From the NCBI RefSeq assembly GCF_905475345.1, contig NC_066592.1:4385001-4449000 (forward strand): DNA of 64,000 nt. The letters run 5' to 3'. Positions 38,921 to 52,711 of this stretch are shown piece after piece. The first letter of the stretch is position 1, and the number at the start of each line of letters is the position of its first letter. The position numbers and the translations under genes were made by a program. The stretch is from Vespula vulgaris (taxonomy: Eukaryota; Arthropoda; Insecta; Hymenoptera; Vespidae). The notes below the pieces were generated by a model. That model was not told the origin of the DNA and did no database searches. It saw nothing but the letters and a program-made list of their open reading frames with translations.

Positions 38921-41900
38921 GTCGTTTTTCTTTCTCGCGAAAAGATTTTTCAAATCTTCCATTTACTTCCTTTTTTATCTTCGAAGCTTAATTGGATAGT
39001 CTTTGATAATTTTGATAATCATTAGTTTCGAGCGCATCATTAAAACGTTGTAATTATATAAACGTTGTAAATTGACAAGCTTCGATATTTACTAAAGCAA
39101 TTAAATAACATCATAAGTACGTTTCCTTTTATAATAATATTTAATCAGTAGTAGTAATGAGCCACCTTGCTTTTTCATGCCCATATATGCCTACATGATA
39201 TCTCCAAGAACCGGTAAACTTTTTAAGTAAACTTTAGCCTATTCCTTTTATATTTTCTCTATATTTCATCTCTTGTAAGATATTTCTTATTTCTTATTTT
39301 AAAGTAGCCGTGGTATTTAAATAATATGTTTATAATATCGGAAGATATTTCTTCTCTCTTTAAAGTCGTGTTGTGGTATTTAAGTATCTATATGTTTATC
39401 GATAGAAACTATTATAGCTGTTAAGGTGTATTGGTATAAAAATTAAACAGTTCTTTTCGATCCAACGTAATCGAAGTTACATGTACGCGTTTATTAACAT
39501 CCGAGATGATTTGCGAGAAACGTCGCTTCTTCGACAATATTTACGCTCTGATCGCGAATATGACGAGACGAATGAACATTTACACATCGACGATAACGGG
39601 CCGCCATAAATTTATTTGCAATCTCGGAAATGTTCTCGTAGCAGACTGCACGAAAAATCGTCGGTATCATTACTTTTCTATCAAGCGCCATTACGAACAT
39701 AAACATAGACACATAGACGCATACATAAAGATTTCTTCTCCCTCTTTCTTTTCTCTTGAGAGAATAAGAAAATATTTCGAAAAGGTGGCGCCATTTGAGC
39801 TTATCTCGAGAGAATACTAAATGATCGATTGGTGGAAGCACTGAATCTTTGGTACTTTTAAAATCGTGGAAAATTCGTAGAAAATCATTCCGTAAGATTT
39901 CGAGGAGGAAAGGGAAAGGAAACAAAAAATTTATGTGACACGATTAACTGGTACAAACTCATTCTTTAAAAAAAAATAAAAATAAATAAAAAATAATAAA
40001 GAAAAAACAACCGCTGATCCACGCGTCTGATTTACGATTTTCGTTTTCTTTTATATTTGTACAGCATTCCACGCAGACGTTATTGTATTTATGACAAGAT
40101 TTTGCCATAGGTATTTATGTACGTCAGAAAAAAAGTTAGGTCGATTCGTATCCAAAGAGAACGTATCAAATCTTTGAAACTCATGGCATATCTTCATTGA
40201 TTGTGGGCCTATCAGCAATCTTCTTTAATAATTTTTATGAGTATTATTTCATCGAGTTTTTTGCTGACGAACTATTACGTTGCAAATTTTATTTTTGTCC
40301 TCGACAATCATCGTTTCTATCAAAATTTCGTCGTATCTATTATTTGCACTCATCAACTTCTTAAAATATTTTTTTTCTATACGATAAAAGCATGAATAAT
40401 TTATGATAATTAATGATAATTTTACTATCGCTCAGCTTATTATTAGAAATTGAAAATGGAGAAGAAAAAAAGAAGCAGGATCGGATGAAATGAATTACAA
40501 TCATTATTATTAATCATCCTGATAGTTTTTCTTTCTCCAATTAAAAATTCTTTTTCGTAATCATTTATTATAGAATCGTTTGTTACGATTTTTTATTTTA
40601 TTGTTATTCTTTTATAAATTTTGATCTAATGCGACAAATTCTCGATTATAATTTTCTTTTTTTTTTTCCTTTTTTTTTAAACAATCAATCTCATTTTTCG
40701 AGAGCGATTCGTTTTGACGAGTAACAACAGTTCGTTGATCGCGATGCTTCGTTTCTCTTTGCCGGTCAAACTCCGAAGATGTCGACAACGTTGACTAGAT
40801 CGGACTGTACCTCGACTTAGAAGACTTTGATGAGGTCTATATGAAAGATGGGTCAGGGTCATGCACAATGTACCACGTACATACATCGACAAAACTTACG
40901 AAAGCTGACCTATAGAAAGAATGAGACGTTCGATTCATGTTCTCCATCTCTTTCTTTCTCTCTCTCTCTCTTTCTCTCTTTCTCTCTTTTCTTTTTCATC
41001 GTTCAAACATTCATTCGATCGCTCGACAAGTCAATAATCGATAAGCTCCAATCAATAATCGAGTCAATAATCGCGTCTCTTTTTTAATTTTTCATCGATC
41101 AATTGATTAACATTTATTTGTTAGAAGATATCTGTGACTTCTCAACAAAGTGTAAGCTATTGTGTTATCGTATCGCGTTTAATAATTGTTTAACTTATGT
41201 ACGTATACATAAACTGTTTACATTGATCATTTCGACATCATGCATCGTCGTAAAATGAATGAATCGTTAAAAAAATTACATTTGAATGTAATATGCATTC
41301 TAATATATCTTTAATGATGTTTATCTCTCCCTCTTACTCTCTTTTCTTTCTCCCTCCCTCTCTGTCTTCCTCTCTCTCATTTTCTCTCTTTCTCTTTCTT
41401 TCATTCTCTCTCATAAGTATTTTTATATTTATTGAAATTAAGATAAGGATGGTTACTCCCTAAGTAGGTTATCTTCTCGATTGAAAGCGTATCTTATAGT
41501 TAGAAAATTGTGCCATTTTTATATTGAACCGAGCTTGGCGTTGCACTTAAAGAAAAATTAAAATCGAAAGTAGAGCTTATAAACGCGCACTTGAAACAAA
41601 AAGATCGATAGAGCGAAAAGATCGAGAATTGTCTATTATTATACGACTGACAATGTAATTTTTCAAATTTCAAAATAATGAAATGTTCAAAAAATTCTTA
41701 TCAATCCTAGCATAGTACTCGATCGATATCGATTGAAATGATGGTAAAAATAAGAACTAGAACTCTCTGACAAAAAGTAAATAGACAGAGAGTAAAAAGT
41801 AAAAAGAGAGAAGAGGAAAGAGAAAGAGAAAGAAAGAAAAAGAGAGAGAGAGAGAGAAAGAAAGAGAGTGAAGGTAAAGATACAAAGAAAATAAGACAAG

Positions 41901-42436
41901 GATAATAATCATTCTGGTACATTTATACGAAGTAGAAGATAGTCGAGGTCGTTCGCGTCTTTCGTAAATCCCGTAAAGGTAACGGCAAAGCGCATCCTCC
42001 GAGAAGGAAGTGAGCGTCGTAGCGAAGGATGGCGATCGATAGCGACGTCCTGACGTCACGGGAACGTCGCGAATTCATTACAACATCGTCCCCCTCTCTC
42101 CACTATCTCGTTTCCCCTCCTCCTTTCCCTATCTCCCTCCCACCCGCCACCTACAACCCCGGCTATACCACCTTCCAGCTCGTCGTGGCTGTTCTGGGTG
42201 GGCTTAAAAATTAAAAGACTCTCAAACAAACACTCCCTTTTTACTTTCGGGCTCGCGATAGTAATCCCTTCTTTCTGTTTCTCTCTTTCTCTCTATCTAT
42301 CTATCTATCTTTCTGTCTCTTTCTCTGTCTATCTAGAATTTAGCTGAGGTCTAAAGACGACCCCTTAAGACCTCGATCTCCCACCATCCGTTTTTACCTC
42401 CCTCGGTTTCGTTTCCTTTCTTTCTTCCTCTCCTTC

Positions 42437-42438
<2 letters not shown>

Positions 42439-42475
<37 letters not shown>
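42439..42475. repeat. (CT)n microsatellite
   Basis: Uninterrupted CT array within a longer pyrimidine tract. Confidence 0.95.
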
Positions 42476-42478
<3 letters not shown>

Positions 42479-43225
42479 CTTTTCTTTGTTCCGCTTATTC
42501 TTCTCCTCTTTTTTCCTTCGCTATCCTTGGTTCACCCTTTCGCAGCAGGAACGTAAGGCAGGACGACGACTATGACGACGATCGAGGACGATTTACCTAC
42601 CGCTTTTCTTTTTCTCTTTTCTTCTTTTTTTACAGTCAGGTCGAAAACCCTCTCCTCTCTCTCGGCTGGGCATTACTCCCTATTTGCGAGAGTTTTAACG
42701 TCAAATCCGAAGGGTTCCTCGTCGAAACGCAAGGATTTTTATTCATTTTTCTTCCTTTTTTTCTTTTTCTTTCTTTCTTTTTTGTCTATACAGACACGTA
42801 TATTTAACATTACCACAAAATCTCTTCGTTTTATTTCGTTGTCAATCCATGTTATTATTTAAAAATATCATAGTGATTTTTACAAAAAATGTGACATATC
42901 GGTTCGTTTAAAGAGAAAAAGAAAGAAATTAAAATATTAGGAGAGTCGTCAGGGGAATTTATCGATTTATGCGAAATACCATAGAATGGTGGACGAGTTA
43001 AGCTAATAAAAATATAACATCGAATCGTCGATCGTCAGAAGCTTCTACGATAATACGATCGATCGATGGATCGATAACAACAAACTCGTAAACGCTTCGA
43101 TGATGACGTTTGTATTTTATTTCCAAAGCTAACGAGCAAAAGATATCTAAAAGCGTTTGGTGCCGTGACGATAATGATGGGTACAGGAGGAACTTTGCTG
43201 TCCTTTTTTTTCTTCCATTTTTCTT

Positions 43226-43227
<2 letters not shown>

Positions 43228-43253
<26 letters not shown>
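43228..43253. repeat. Poly(T) run
   Basis: About 26 consecutive T; with CTTTCT to the left it resembles an old poly(A) insertion tail on the minus strand, but no flanking duplication was seen. Confidence 0.85.
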
Positions 43254-43258
<5 letters not shown>

Positions 43259-43596
43259 AAACAAAAGTCTTGTACTTTATTTACAAGACTGTGTGAATAT
43301 TCATTAGCGAAATGTATATGTATATATGTGTGCATATGTTCATATGTATACGTATGTATGTGTCAGCTGATGGTAACAAAACGATCTATCGTTGAAAACG
43401 TTTTTTTATTTCGATTATTTGTCTAAATGAAACTTTTTTTGTTCGTTCTTTTCTTTTTCTCCCTTTTCTTTTCTTGTAATAATTATTATCTTAATATTCG
43501 TGTTTTATATACCTTTGAGTTACGTCTTGTCAATAATCCGAGCATCTTTTTCGATCGCAATAAAATATCTTTCTACATACATATAAAGTGCATACG

Positions 43597-43632
<36 letters not shown>

Positions 43633-43870
43633 ATAATATAAAATATCGTTTTTCCCCGTGGTAACTCGAACGATCAACGTTCGTAACATGTTATTAGATA
43701 TCTTCCCGGCAATTCTCAGGTACCTAGCAAATCTCATAAAATCACAATTTTCTATGATTAAAACTCCAAACTATCATTTGAACACTCCTCATTCTCTCTC
43801 TCTTTCTCTCTCTTACTTCTTCTTTTTCTTTTCCTTAAATGCATTTCATCGAATATAAATTCAAGGAACA

Positions 43871-46382
43871 TTACAGATGCGTGCGTTCTATCCTCTGATT
43901 CGCGTTTCCATTAACAACCTTTTTCTTGTTAACACCGGTGATGTTCTCGTCTTCTTTAATAAATTCGCGACGTCTGTCGTTCTCGAGTGTCCCATAAAGA
44001 TCTAAATCCTTTCCGAGATAACATACGGCTACATCAAAGAGTACTCCTATTATAGAAAATCCTAGAAGAATGGAAAGAAAAAAGGAAAAAATAATATCTA
44101 TTTCCAAAAATCGATCACTCTTCTCGAGTAAATGTTTTCAAAATAAAAAAATATTATACTAACCAGCCGACGTGATATTAACGAGATATCGAAAATTTTC
44201 TCTATGATGGAACCAACAGTTGCCTCTCGTCCCGCAGGATTCCTCCCAGATAAGGCAGGTCGAATCAATAATCGCACCGTAAATTATCGGTCCTGGTATC
44301 AGTGCAAACAGTGATATTATCATAAGCGTGACACCTTGAGCAAAGCTTTTGTCTTTCTTCTCAACGCTTCTATAGTTTACGAGAACGTTGCCGATCTTCC
44401 CGGAACAGGCAAGAGTTTGTATGATGCAAGTGAGCACCATGAAGAGCAAATAGGGTCCGTTGCAACTGGAAGGACATGGACCAGCTCGGACTTTGTCCAA
44501 GTTAGTGGATAATCGGACATCGAGGGCCTGGAGTTTGTTTTCAAAGTAATCTTCTTCCCCTTTGTTCTCGTCTAATCGATCATTCACACAACTGAGCTTT
44601 ATCGACGGCACGCAACTGCAGTTACCAAATTCTTTGTCGTCGACTATCGTACGGCATCCCGCGTGACAGGCTGAGAAGAAGGTCGTTTTCGAGGGCTCGT
44701 GACAAACCGGTGCATATTTAACGTACTCGCAATTGCACGCAGCATTGCAATTGGACGTTAAATTCATTCTGTCGAACGTAAATAATCATTTTGATATTTA
44801 ACAATAGAATTTAGATTATTTAATCGTAGGATTTAGTTTCTAGTTAATTAATATTCCTGAATTATTGAAATTTTATTTTTAAACGAAATTTTTTAATAGA
44901 ACTTTTTAGAACGATCTTAACTGTTCTATAAGAGCATACATATAGTTTTTTTTTTCTTTTCAAATATATTGCTCGAGTAAAATTATTATCTCACAAATTC
45001 ATATCTTTTCGAAAGAAATCGAGGACGTACTCACTGCATAGTTTGAAGATCGACTCCTACGATTCCTACATCGGAACATCCGAGAAAAATGAAAGAAATT
45101 TGTCCTGCGACGAAGCAAACACCAACGAGGACGTTCCAAGCGAGCAATGGCCTAGGACCCGGTTTGAATTTACTTATCACCAATCCTGATAATAAAAATC
45201 CTAGTACCATACCCACCAAAGATATCGGGCCTAAAATAATTGCGACTATGTTAAAACGATTTCAAATTATTTTGAAAAGAAAAAAATAATAAGTATGAGA
45301 ACTTGCCGGCAATAACCGTGCCGCCAGCGGCAGAGGTACTGTACTGTACTTCGAGATATTTCGCTAAGAACGTGATATAGGCAGAGGCGCCGAGAACGTA
45401 AAATACACCACTGAGATTGTTACAAGTGAGCAACCAATTAGTTAAAAGTCGTTTCATGGCAGCTGGAAATTCTCGCATAGTCGGTACGTGTTCTTGTTTC
45501 AACGAATTCGTTGATCTTACCGACAACGACGATCTCGTCGATTTTTCTTGAAGGGCCAGCTCCAATTTCAATGGTAACTCACCGTTCTAAAATTGGGAAA
45601 GGGTGGAAAGAAATAAAGGATGTTATCGATTAGTATGAAAAAATTAATGAAGTTAAAGTATTCCTATTTTCTCTCACGTTTTTCAACGTGTTACGTGGCT
45701 TTGGAAGATCCCGTGGAAACATGGCGATCAGTATGGCGAACATTCCCATGGTAACGCCTAAAATGATCCATCCCAGCCACCAAGCACCCAACCACCGTGG
45801 ATCCTTCTTCGTTATAACGGGATGAAGGGTTGGATCGATGTAAAGGCTCAAGCAACCGTATCCCAGTAGAAAACCAATCGCCGGTCCCACGGTTCGAAGT
45901 GCGAACGTAAAACCTAAAGGAAAATTTCAAATATTTTCAATCTCTCCTTCTCAGTTCTATCCAATATTTATCCATTGTTTCCTTTTAGTAATTCGGTCAT
46001 CAGATTATATCGTATCAAAAATTACACGAGAGTAAAAGATAAGCGAGAGAATAAATACTAATATATTATCATCGATGAGCACGATGCAAACAGAAGAAAT
46101 TATTTGTTAATATTATATAAACAAAAATTATCTTCGAATTATCGAACGACGTTCTCTATCGATAATAGATTATTTATCTATTTTGATAGCGAATGTTCAA
46201 TTGTTGACGTGCAATCTCATTAGAGATTAATTTAAATATTATTACGAAATGATGCATAGGCTCTAAGAATTTTTTATCATAAATTCAATGCAAATATGTT
46301 GTCTTCAATCATTATTGATTTAAAAAGAAATCTTATCTAAGTAAAAAACGAATATATAATATATAAATAAATAACAAAAAAG

Positions 46383-46426
<44 letters not shown>

Positions 46427-48582
46427 TCACCTAACAGCATAGGAGTATTTTTTTTCTTCGTGTTATCGTCCAAATACGTTTGACCAAGTCCATAATAAAG
46501 AGTAGTGCCAATTCCAAGGATGAATTGAGAGAGAAAGATAAGTAAACGGGGAAGAAGACTAACATCTAAAAGAGCTTCGTCATCGCAATGTTCCGGTTCA
46601 TTTGTTCGTGGACAAATTGCAATGTCTCTTGGCACTGTTGTTGCATTCAATAATGTCTGATCCAGGTATTCCTTGGTCAAAGCCATTGCGTCTCTTCCAG
46701 GACCAAATATGAAGTGTGGAAGTGCGAGAACCAGACAGGACAAGGCACTTAAACCAACACCTACTGCGATCCATCTTGGACGGTGCCCAGAACCACCGTA
46801 ATACGTCAAAATCAACGAGAGTATTTGTGAAATCTCGTTTCCCGATAATATCAAACCTGTAACGTGATACTCGATAAGAAAGATGTACCTATCTTTTTAT
46901 AATTTTAAAACTATTTTTTTTATTACTAATTTTCACGAACATCATATTTGATTTAAAGTGCAATTTATAACAGGTTTTATAAGATTTTCTACGTATATCT
47001 GTATATAACAAATATATTTGTATCCAAGTTTAAAAATGATACGTAGGGTGTCCTCTTTCAAACAGATTATAAAATCATTAGAACATATAATTACATAAGT
47101 CCTATTCACGTAATAAAGCGAATACTTTCGCTCGATTATATAATATTTATTAAAGAAAAAAAAAACTACCAAGAAATATAAACGTTGATGTAATACTCTG
47201 GAATGGTCGCCATGTATTTAACGTTTACGATTCGATCGATCATTAAAACGTGAAAACTTCTGGCTGCGAATAACTTTAAGTGATGAACGACGACATTTCT
47301 TAACTCACGAATGTTTCGTGTCCCCTTACCCTCGCTAGAAGATGTCGTTTTATGAGTAACGACAAAGCTCTCACGTAACACATACATATACACGTCTGTA
47401 CGTCAGTGTTGCAAAACATGTACACAGTTAGTCCATCTAACGACAGATTTCTCACTTCTGAGATTGCTATATATATACATAGAGAGAGAGGGGGAGAAAG
47501 AGAGAGAGAGAAAGAAAGAGAGAGACTTACCTAGACGAACACATACGCATATGTAAGCATATATATGAATAATCTTCGAATGCGTTGCACGAGCATATGT
47601 TCGAATGAAAACGTAAGTACTTAAATGCGTACACATTCAGCATGAAAATACATTCGTTAGTTGACTTACATTTAGATGATAAGTAAGACGGAAATAATAG
47701 ATACAAAACGTTTTTCGTTCGACATGGATTGGATTTAATCAACTCTCTAAGAGAAGTTCGCAAATTATTATGTCTTTTCGTACGATACAAGTGGTACATC
47801 GGACCGAAGGAATAAAACCAAAGCCAGCGAAAGACCCTCGGTTTAGCTTGAATTAGATAAGTGGAGGTCCGCACGATATCGGATGTACCGTCTTGTAAAA
47901 GTAAAACGAGGATTATAACGCGGGAATGGATCTTCGGTTTTAATGGATCTTCGGTTTTAGTGGCTCTTCAAAAACTTCATTATAATATCTCGATCGATCC
48001 TGATATTAATATGTGTTTAAGAACTTCAATTTTCCATTATATGAATGCACATAAGTTAATTTAGTTGAAGTTGAACAATAATAGCATCGATCGTATCAAA
48101 GTATACACGATTTTATATTATTACAAAGTAGAAATGAATTAATATATAATAAAAAAAACTTGTACACATTTTTTGTTATGACTAATTATAACAATTATCC
48201 AATTTATAAGATTATCGTGTGTATGTATGTGTAAAACTGTAAGATGACTTATAATTTTACAAAGAAAAAAACAGGATCATCTCATCAAGAAAATATCAGA
48301 TTTTTGCAATCTGAATATTTACCTACATTTTGAACGTGGTAATTTATTATGCATTAATTATCTTGCTTTTGTTTTCTCTTCTTTATTGAACGTGATCTTA
48401 CCTGTCGTACGACTGGGTATCTTAAACCTCTTTTCCAAGGTCGTGAGAGTGACGACGATATAAATGAAAGCCATAGCTTGCACGGTACCCAAGAGACCGT
48501 AGACAGCTATGAAATTCTTAGGAGTAGCTCGATCTCGTAGCCATTTGGGATAAATCCCGAATATTCCGCAACCGTTGCTCAT
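43871..48582 (-). CDS. Oatp gene C: organic anion transporting polypeptide
   Basis: Exons in order are 48582-48402, 46856-46431, 45913-45678, 45586-45307, 45230-45035, 44768-44164 and 44061-43871, all in phase, giving 704 codons. It is a polytopic OATP/SLCO carrier. It has TM1 with a downstream LEKRFKIPSRTTG loop, a GHRPRWI motif, and the intact signature DPRWLGAWWLGW from about residue 240, uninterrupted by an intron (gene B has one there). A Kazal-like Cys-rich loop spans about 447-535 with eleven cysteines including ACHAGC. The C-terminus ends ERTHL, fitting a class I PDZ ligand. The intron after exon 4 appears to be GC-AG (donor GCAAGT). The ATG at 48582 lies 13 nt inside an exon whose acceptor (TTTTTCAG) precedes 48595, so at least one upstream, probably untranslated, exon exists. 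B and C are clearly related, but C differs in exon layout. Confidence 0.88.
46387..46421. repeat. (TA)n array in intron 2 of Oatp gene C
   Basis: AT alternation starting within ten bases of the exon-2 donor. Confidence 0.93.
47925..47958. repeat. 17-bp perfect tandem duplication
   Basis: AATGGATCTTCGGTTTT occurs twice back to back in intron 1 of gene C. Confidence 0.9.
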
Positions 48583-50189
48583 CCCTCTGACGTCGCTGAA
48601 AAATGTTATATATCAAATTTCGTAGATCAAAAGTTATCATAATACAACAACATATGTGTGTGTATGTGTTTGTGATAATGATGAATGACTTATACAATTA
48701 ATTTCTAATGATAAAGCCGTAATGATAACGAAATGGAACTTACGTTATGTGTTAATTTTTAATGACTTCCGTTATCATATTTCATTATTAAAAATGGAAA
48801 GACGTAATAAACGTTAGACATGAAACGTAACTTATAATGATATATAAATATATATATATATATTACGTGTAGATTTTTTCTATGATATTATGTAAGTTAT
48901 TTTTTACATAATTTACACAATTTATAAATACTTATAACCAATTGTATTACAGATTTATCAGATAGTTCACAAATATATAGATGATTGATACACATACTAT
49001 AATATAATACTCGTTTATGGAATTGAATAAAAATTCAGTAATCGATATGAGGATCGTCGACGGAGACAAAACTCGAAATGAAGAAATCGTAGTTTATCTG
49101 CCAAGATCACGCAACGCTAACGTTTTTATCTTGCACAGATGAATCCGCGTAATTAGACGTATTACGAATGAAATAACGCGCGAACGTTGTCGACTTTGCA
49201 ATTTAATTTCTTTTCTCTTCTTTTTCACGATTTCCTTTTTTTTGCACGAATTCCAAATTTACATGGTTTTATTTTCAAGAAGCATGCTTTACAGCCTATC
49301 GTAAATGTCACGTTTTCTATAGATTTATTTCAACTTGATTCTTCCATCTTTCTTTAGGTATTCTTCCATCTTTCTAGATTTCCGCGTGATCCTCGCGAAT
49401 GAAATTTACTAAGTAACGTATTTACGGTAGACAAAGAAATAGATATTTATATGAGGATTAAAAGCGATATGATTAAAATTATCATTTCGAAGAAGGAGTA
49501 TAAACGAGCGGAGATTAAATTGAATTAAGAGACTATGAGCTTGTTTATCGGTATTGACCGTGATATAGATAATATTCAAAAATATTTTGCATTATTTCGT
49601 TCCGCGTTTTTAATACGTAGATCGAAAGAGAAGTTAAACTTGTTCTGTTAAAAGACAATTAACTTCCGCGACTCTGATTACGATCGCCATACTGTAATTT
49701 GCAAAAATTGCTCGGAATCGTTCGCCTACGAGCTTCTATCGTCTACGCTTATTAATGAAAAAAAGAAAAAAATATATAATAATGCTTGTAGATAACGATA
49801 GAGCTATATACAGATAACTATATACATTCCACATTTATATATATATACTCTTAATGGTAATTTCTCTCATTATCAATAATTTGTGCTCCAACGATAGATA
49901 ATGAAACAAAATACGATTCATTTGAAGGATGAATTTACAGAAGAAATAAAATTATTATCGACTTAGTGCAATGAACTTGATCGTAAAGAAAACAAAAAAC
50001 GTAAGAAATATAGAGGATCGAATTTATAAGAAGTTAAAAGAAGAAGTAAGAATAGAAAGAGTTACGCTTGTAAGATTTACATATTGAAGACGGAAGGAGT
50101 CGGTTTTCGCGTGAATCGTCAAGCGGCAAGAACTACGCTCTATAGGATGTATATGTACATGTGTACACCTACCTGAGACGCGAACTTAC

Positions 50190-50400
50190 GTAATTGGAAT
50201 CGCAACGAGCGAGCAGAGATTTTCATTGGCGACGATCAACGATCGCGCCAACGTGCACTTTCGAACGCTTCCGCCTTGTGATAAGTGAGATTCTTGAGCG
50301 AGACCATCACCGAGAAAGCTATCACCAAATTTCAACAAGAATAACGAAAACATTCGTTATCGATTTACGTAAATAAATGTACTGTAGATAAGATCATTAC
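50190..50400 (-). other. Possible 5' untranslated exon of Oatp gene C
   Basis: A strong donor (TTACGTAAGT, GT at 50189-50188) on the minus strand ends a moderately GC-rich segment. A short ATG frame in it does not join in frame with exon 48595-48402, so it would be leader sequence. The right-hand limit is unknown. Confidence 0.25.
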
Positions 50401-51098
50401 TACGCGACGACTACTTTTTTCGATTTACTTAGACTCAAGATTTACACGCAATAAAAAAAAGAAAATAAAAAAAAAGAATAAAAAGTTACCAAACAAAAAA
50501 GAAATTAAAAAAAGCAAGAATAACGCAAGTAACCCAAGTACACACAGCTTACCCAACGAACTGACGTGTATATTGAGATAGGAGATAGCTGACAGGTATC
50601 ATCGATACGAAACGAAATTGAAACGCTTTATAAGGATAACAATATCGATGTATACTTCACCGCAGTCAACGATGACCGGTTTCAGTCGGTTTAAATGATC
50701 ATGATCGAGCAAATCGAAATTCGAAAAATATTGAGTAAGATGCTTATTAGGAAATCTATTCGAATGTTTTAACAATAATGAGAAAGAAATGATTCGATTT
50801 AAAAATACTTGTACGTGAAGAAAGACAATAGAAAAAAGAAGGATAAATAAGAAATGAAAAAAAAAGAAAAAAAGAAAAGAAGAATAATGATGATAACGAG
50901 ACGAAAGAAGAATAGAAGCACGTGAGATAAGTATAATCTCGGACTCTCACCTTGACCTTAAACTACTGGCTTCTGCATGGACTCTCCGAAAAGAAAAGGA
51001 CTTCTAGGGTCGCGAGTCTCCGTGGATCGCGATCCTCGAATCTTTTCCTCCGTGCACGTTAAATTTTACTTTGCTTTCCCCTCTCTTTCTCTCTTTCT

Positions 51099-51151
<53 letters not shown>

Positions 51152-52634
51152 TCTTTCTCTCTCTCTTTCTCTTGTGTTCAGCGCTCTGTCGGTTTAGTTT
51201 TAAAAACGATAGACGGAGATAGAGAGAAAGAGAGAGAGAGAGAAAAGATCCCGAGGCCCCAAGAGCGTTCCAGTTTGCACTGATAATCGCGGGATTACTG
51301 AGCTCGCTCTCGTTTGTGTCAATGGTAATGCTCTCCTACTACTATTGCCCCATCAAATCGAATGATAAGCGGTACGTCATTCAAAGGACGCTCTGAATGA
51401 AGTGCACTAGTGCTGACATCTCATCAGACAACATACACGTTGACGACTATGACCGTTCGAACCGCTACAGAGCGCGCTATTCTCTCGTGGTTGTGATCCG
51501 AGCTAATTGGTCGATCGTAGACAGCACGTGGAGAATCTTCTAGATATCTAATCCTAATATCAATTTTCTCAATGAAAATCGTTTTTTCGTGAAAAACGCA
51601 AACGATTCAACAGCGATAAGTTATCTATACTTCTTCAAAGTGAATCATTCTTCTTCAGACTTCTTCGATACTCAGAGCGTTGGACATTTAAACGGGAATA
51701 TCTGTGTACAATAAGATTCCTTTTTTCTTCATAAAACAATACTTTTTATCGATATACTTATCTTTTTAAAACTTTACCTTTCAGCTAATTCTGCAGCAAC
51801 TTTGCGATTACAAGCAAAGATATTTAAACGTTTCTGTTCAGATGTCCTGTCCTGTATAGAAAGAAAAATTGCAAGCTGAGTTTTCGAAGTTTCTTTGAAT
51901 TCTTGGAGATGTCGGAGTCTGCTGCTCGTTGACGATGTCCGCTGTTTTTTGTCAATCATTTTTTCATTATCATAAAGATAATAAACTTTCATGTAAAAAT
52001 TATTGCGAACACGAAAATGACATATGTTAGGTACTAAAACAATGAAGAAAATCTAAATTTAATAACTCCTTTAATTTTTTTAAATATCTTTTCAATAATT
52101 TCAACGTATGTATGCAATTTATTAGGAAACAAAAGGATATATGAACGTGTCGCAAAATTTTTACGTCGAGGAAAGTTGGACGTTCGGCGTGTATGCCATT
52201 CGAGAGGAAGAAAGTGATCGGAGACGAGTTCCTTCGTGCGGAAAATACGAGCGGTTATTTTTGTCCGGTTCTTACGCGGAGATGGTTGGTAACTGCCGTA
52301 GGGAGGAGAGAAGAGGAAGATGAGAAGGAGAAGACGGTCCATTCGTTCTACTCTCGTGCACGCTCCAATATATCATCCTGCGCAGCATCCAGCGTAGACC
52401 GAACGGGAGAGCTACGGGATTATCTTTAGTTACGAAAAACGACGAGATCGTGTTTCGCTCGAAAACTGACGTCGAAGTTCATTCGTTTTTACCTCTTTCT
52501 CTCTATCAATCTATCTCTGTCTCTCTCCCTCTGTCTCTCTTTTTTCCTCTCCTTTTGCACTTGAAAATAAAAGATTTCATTCCTTTATGGAGTGAAGAAA
52601 AAATCAACCAGCCGTAGCGAAACAAATAATATCG

Positions 52635-52711
52635 AGTTGATTCATAAATAGATACTGTTATACAAGTAATAAATTTAAGATAATGGAAGGGTACTTATTT
52701 ATGAATCAACT
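52635..52711. repeat. 77-bp hairpin with 16-bp perfect arms
   Basis: The left arm AGTTGATTCATAAATA (52635-52650) is the exact reverse complement of 52696-52711; the loop is 45 nt. It could be a small MITE-like relic, a folded RNA precursor or a protein-binding palindrome; no protein or terminal duplication identifies it. Confidence 0.75.

Larger units (their letters stand above)
37102..43870. other. Region between Oatp genes B and C
   Basis: The 3' flank of gene C and the upstream region of gene B. Within 1.1 kb of the gene B start codon it is dominated by CT arrays (37321-37401, 38109-38143) and tetranucleotide repeats. Further on are a CG run (38632-38648), a GTC/GTT array (38804-38920), CT tracts (41340-41415, 42439-42475) and a poly(T) run (43228-43253). 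No coding exon could be supported. Confidence 0.55.

Noticed and set aside
52141..52440. Two overlapping plus-strand frames in a GC-richer patch
   Set aside because: Neither shows a known motif, and no splice partners were found; left unannotated.
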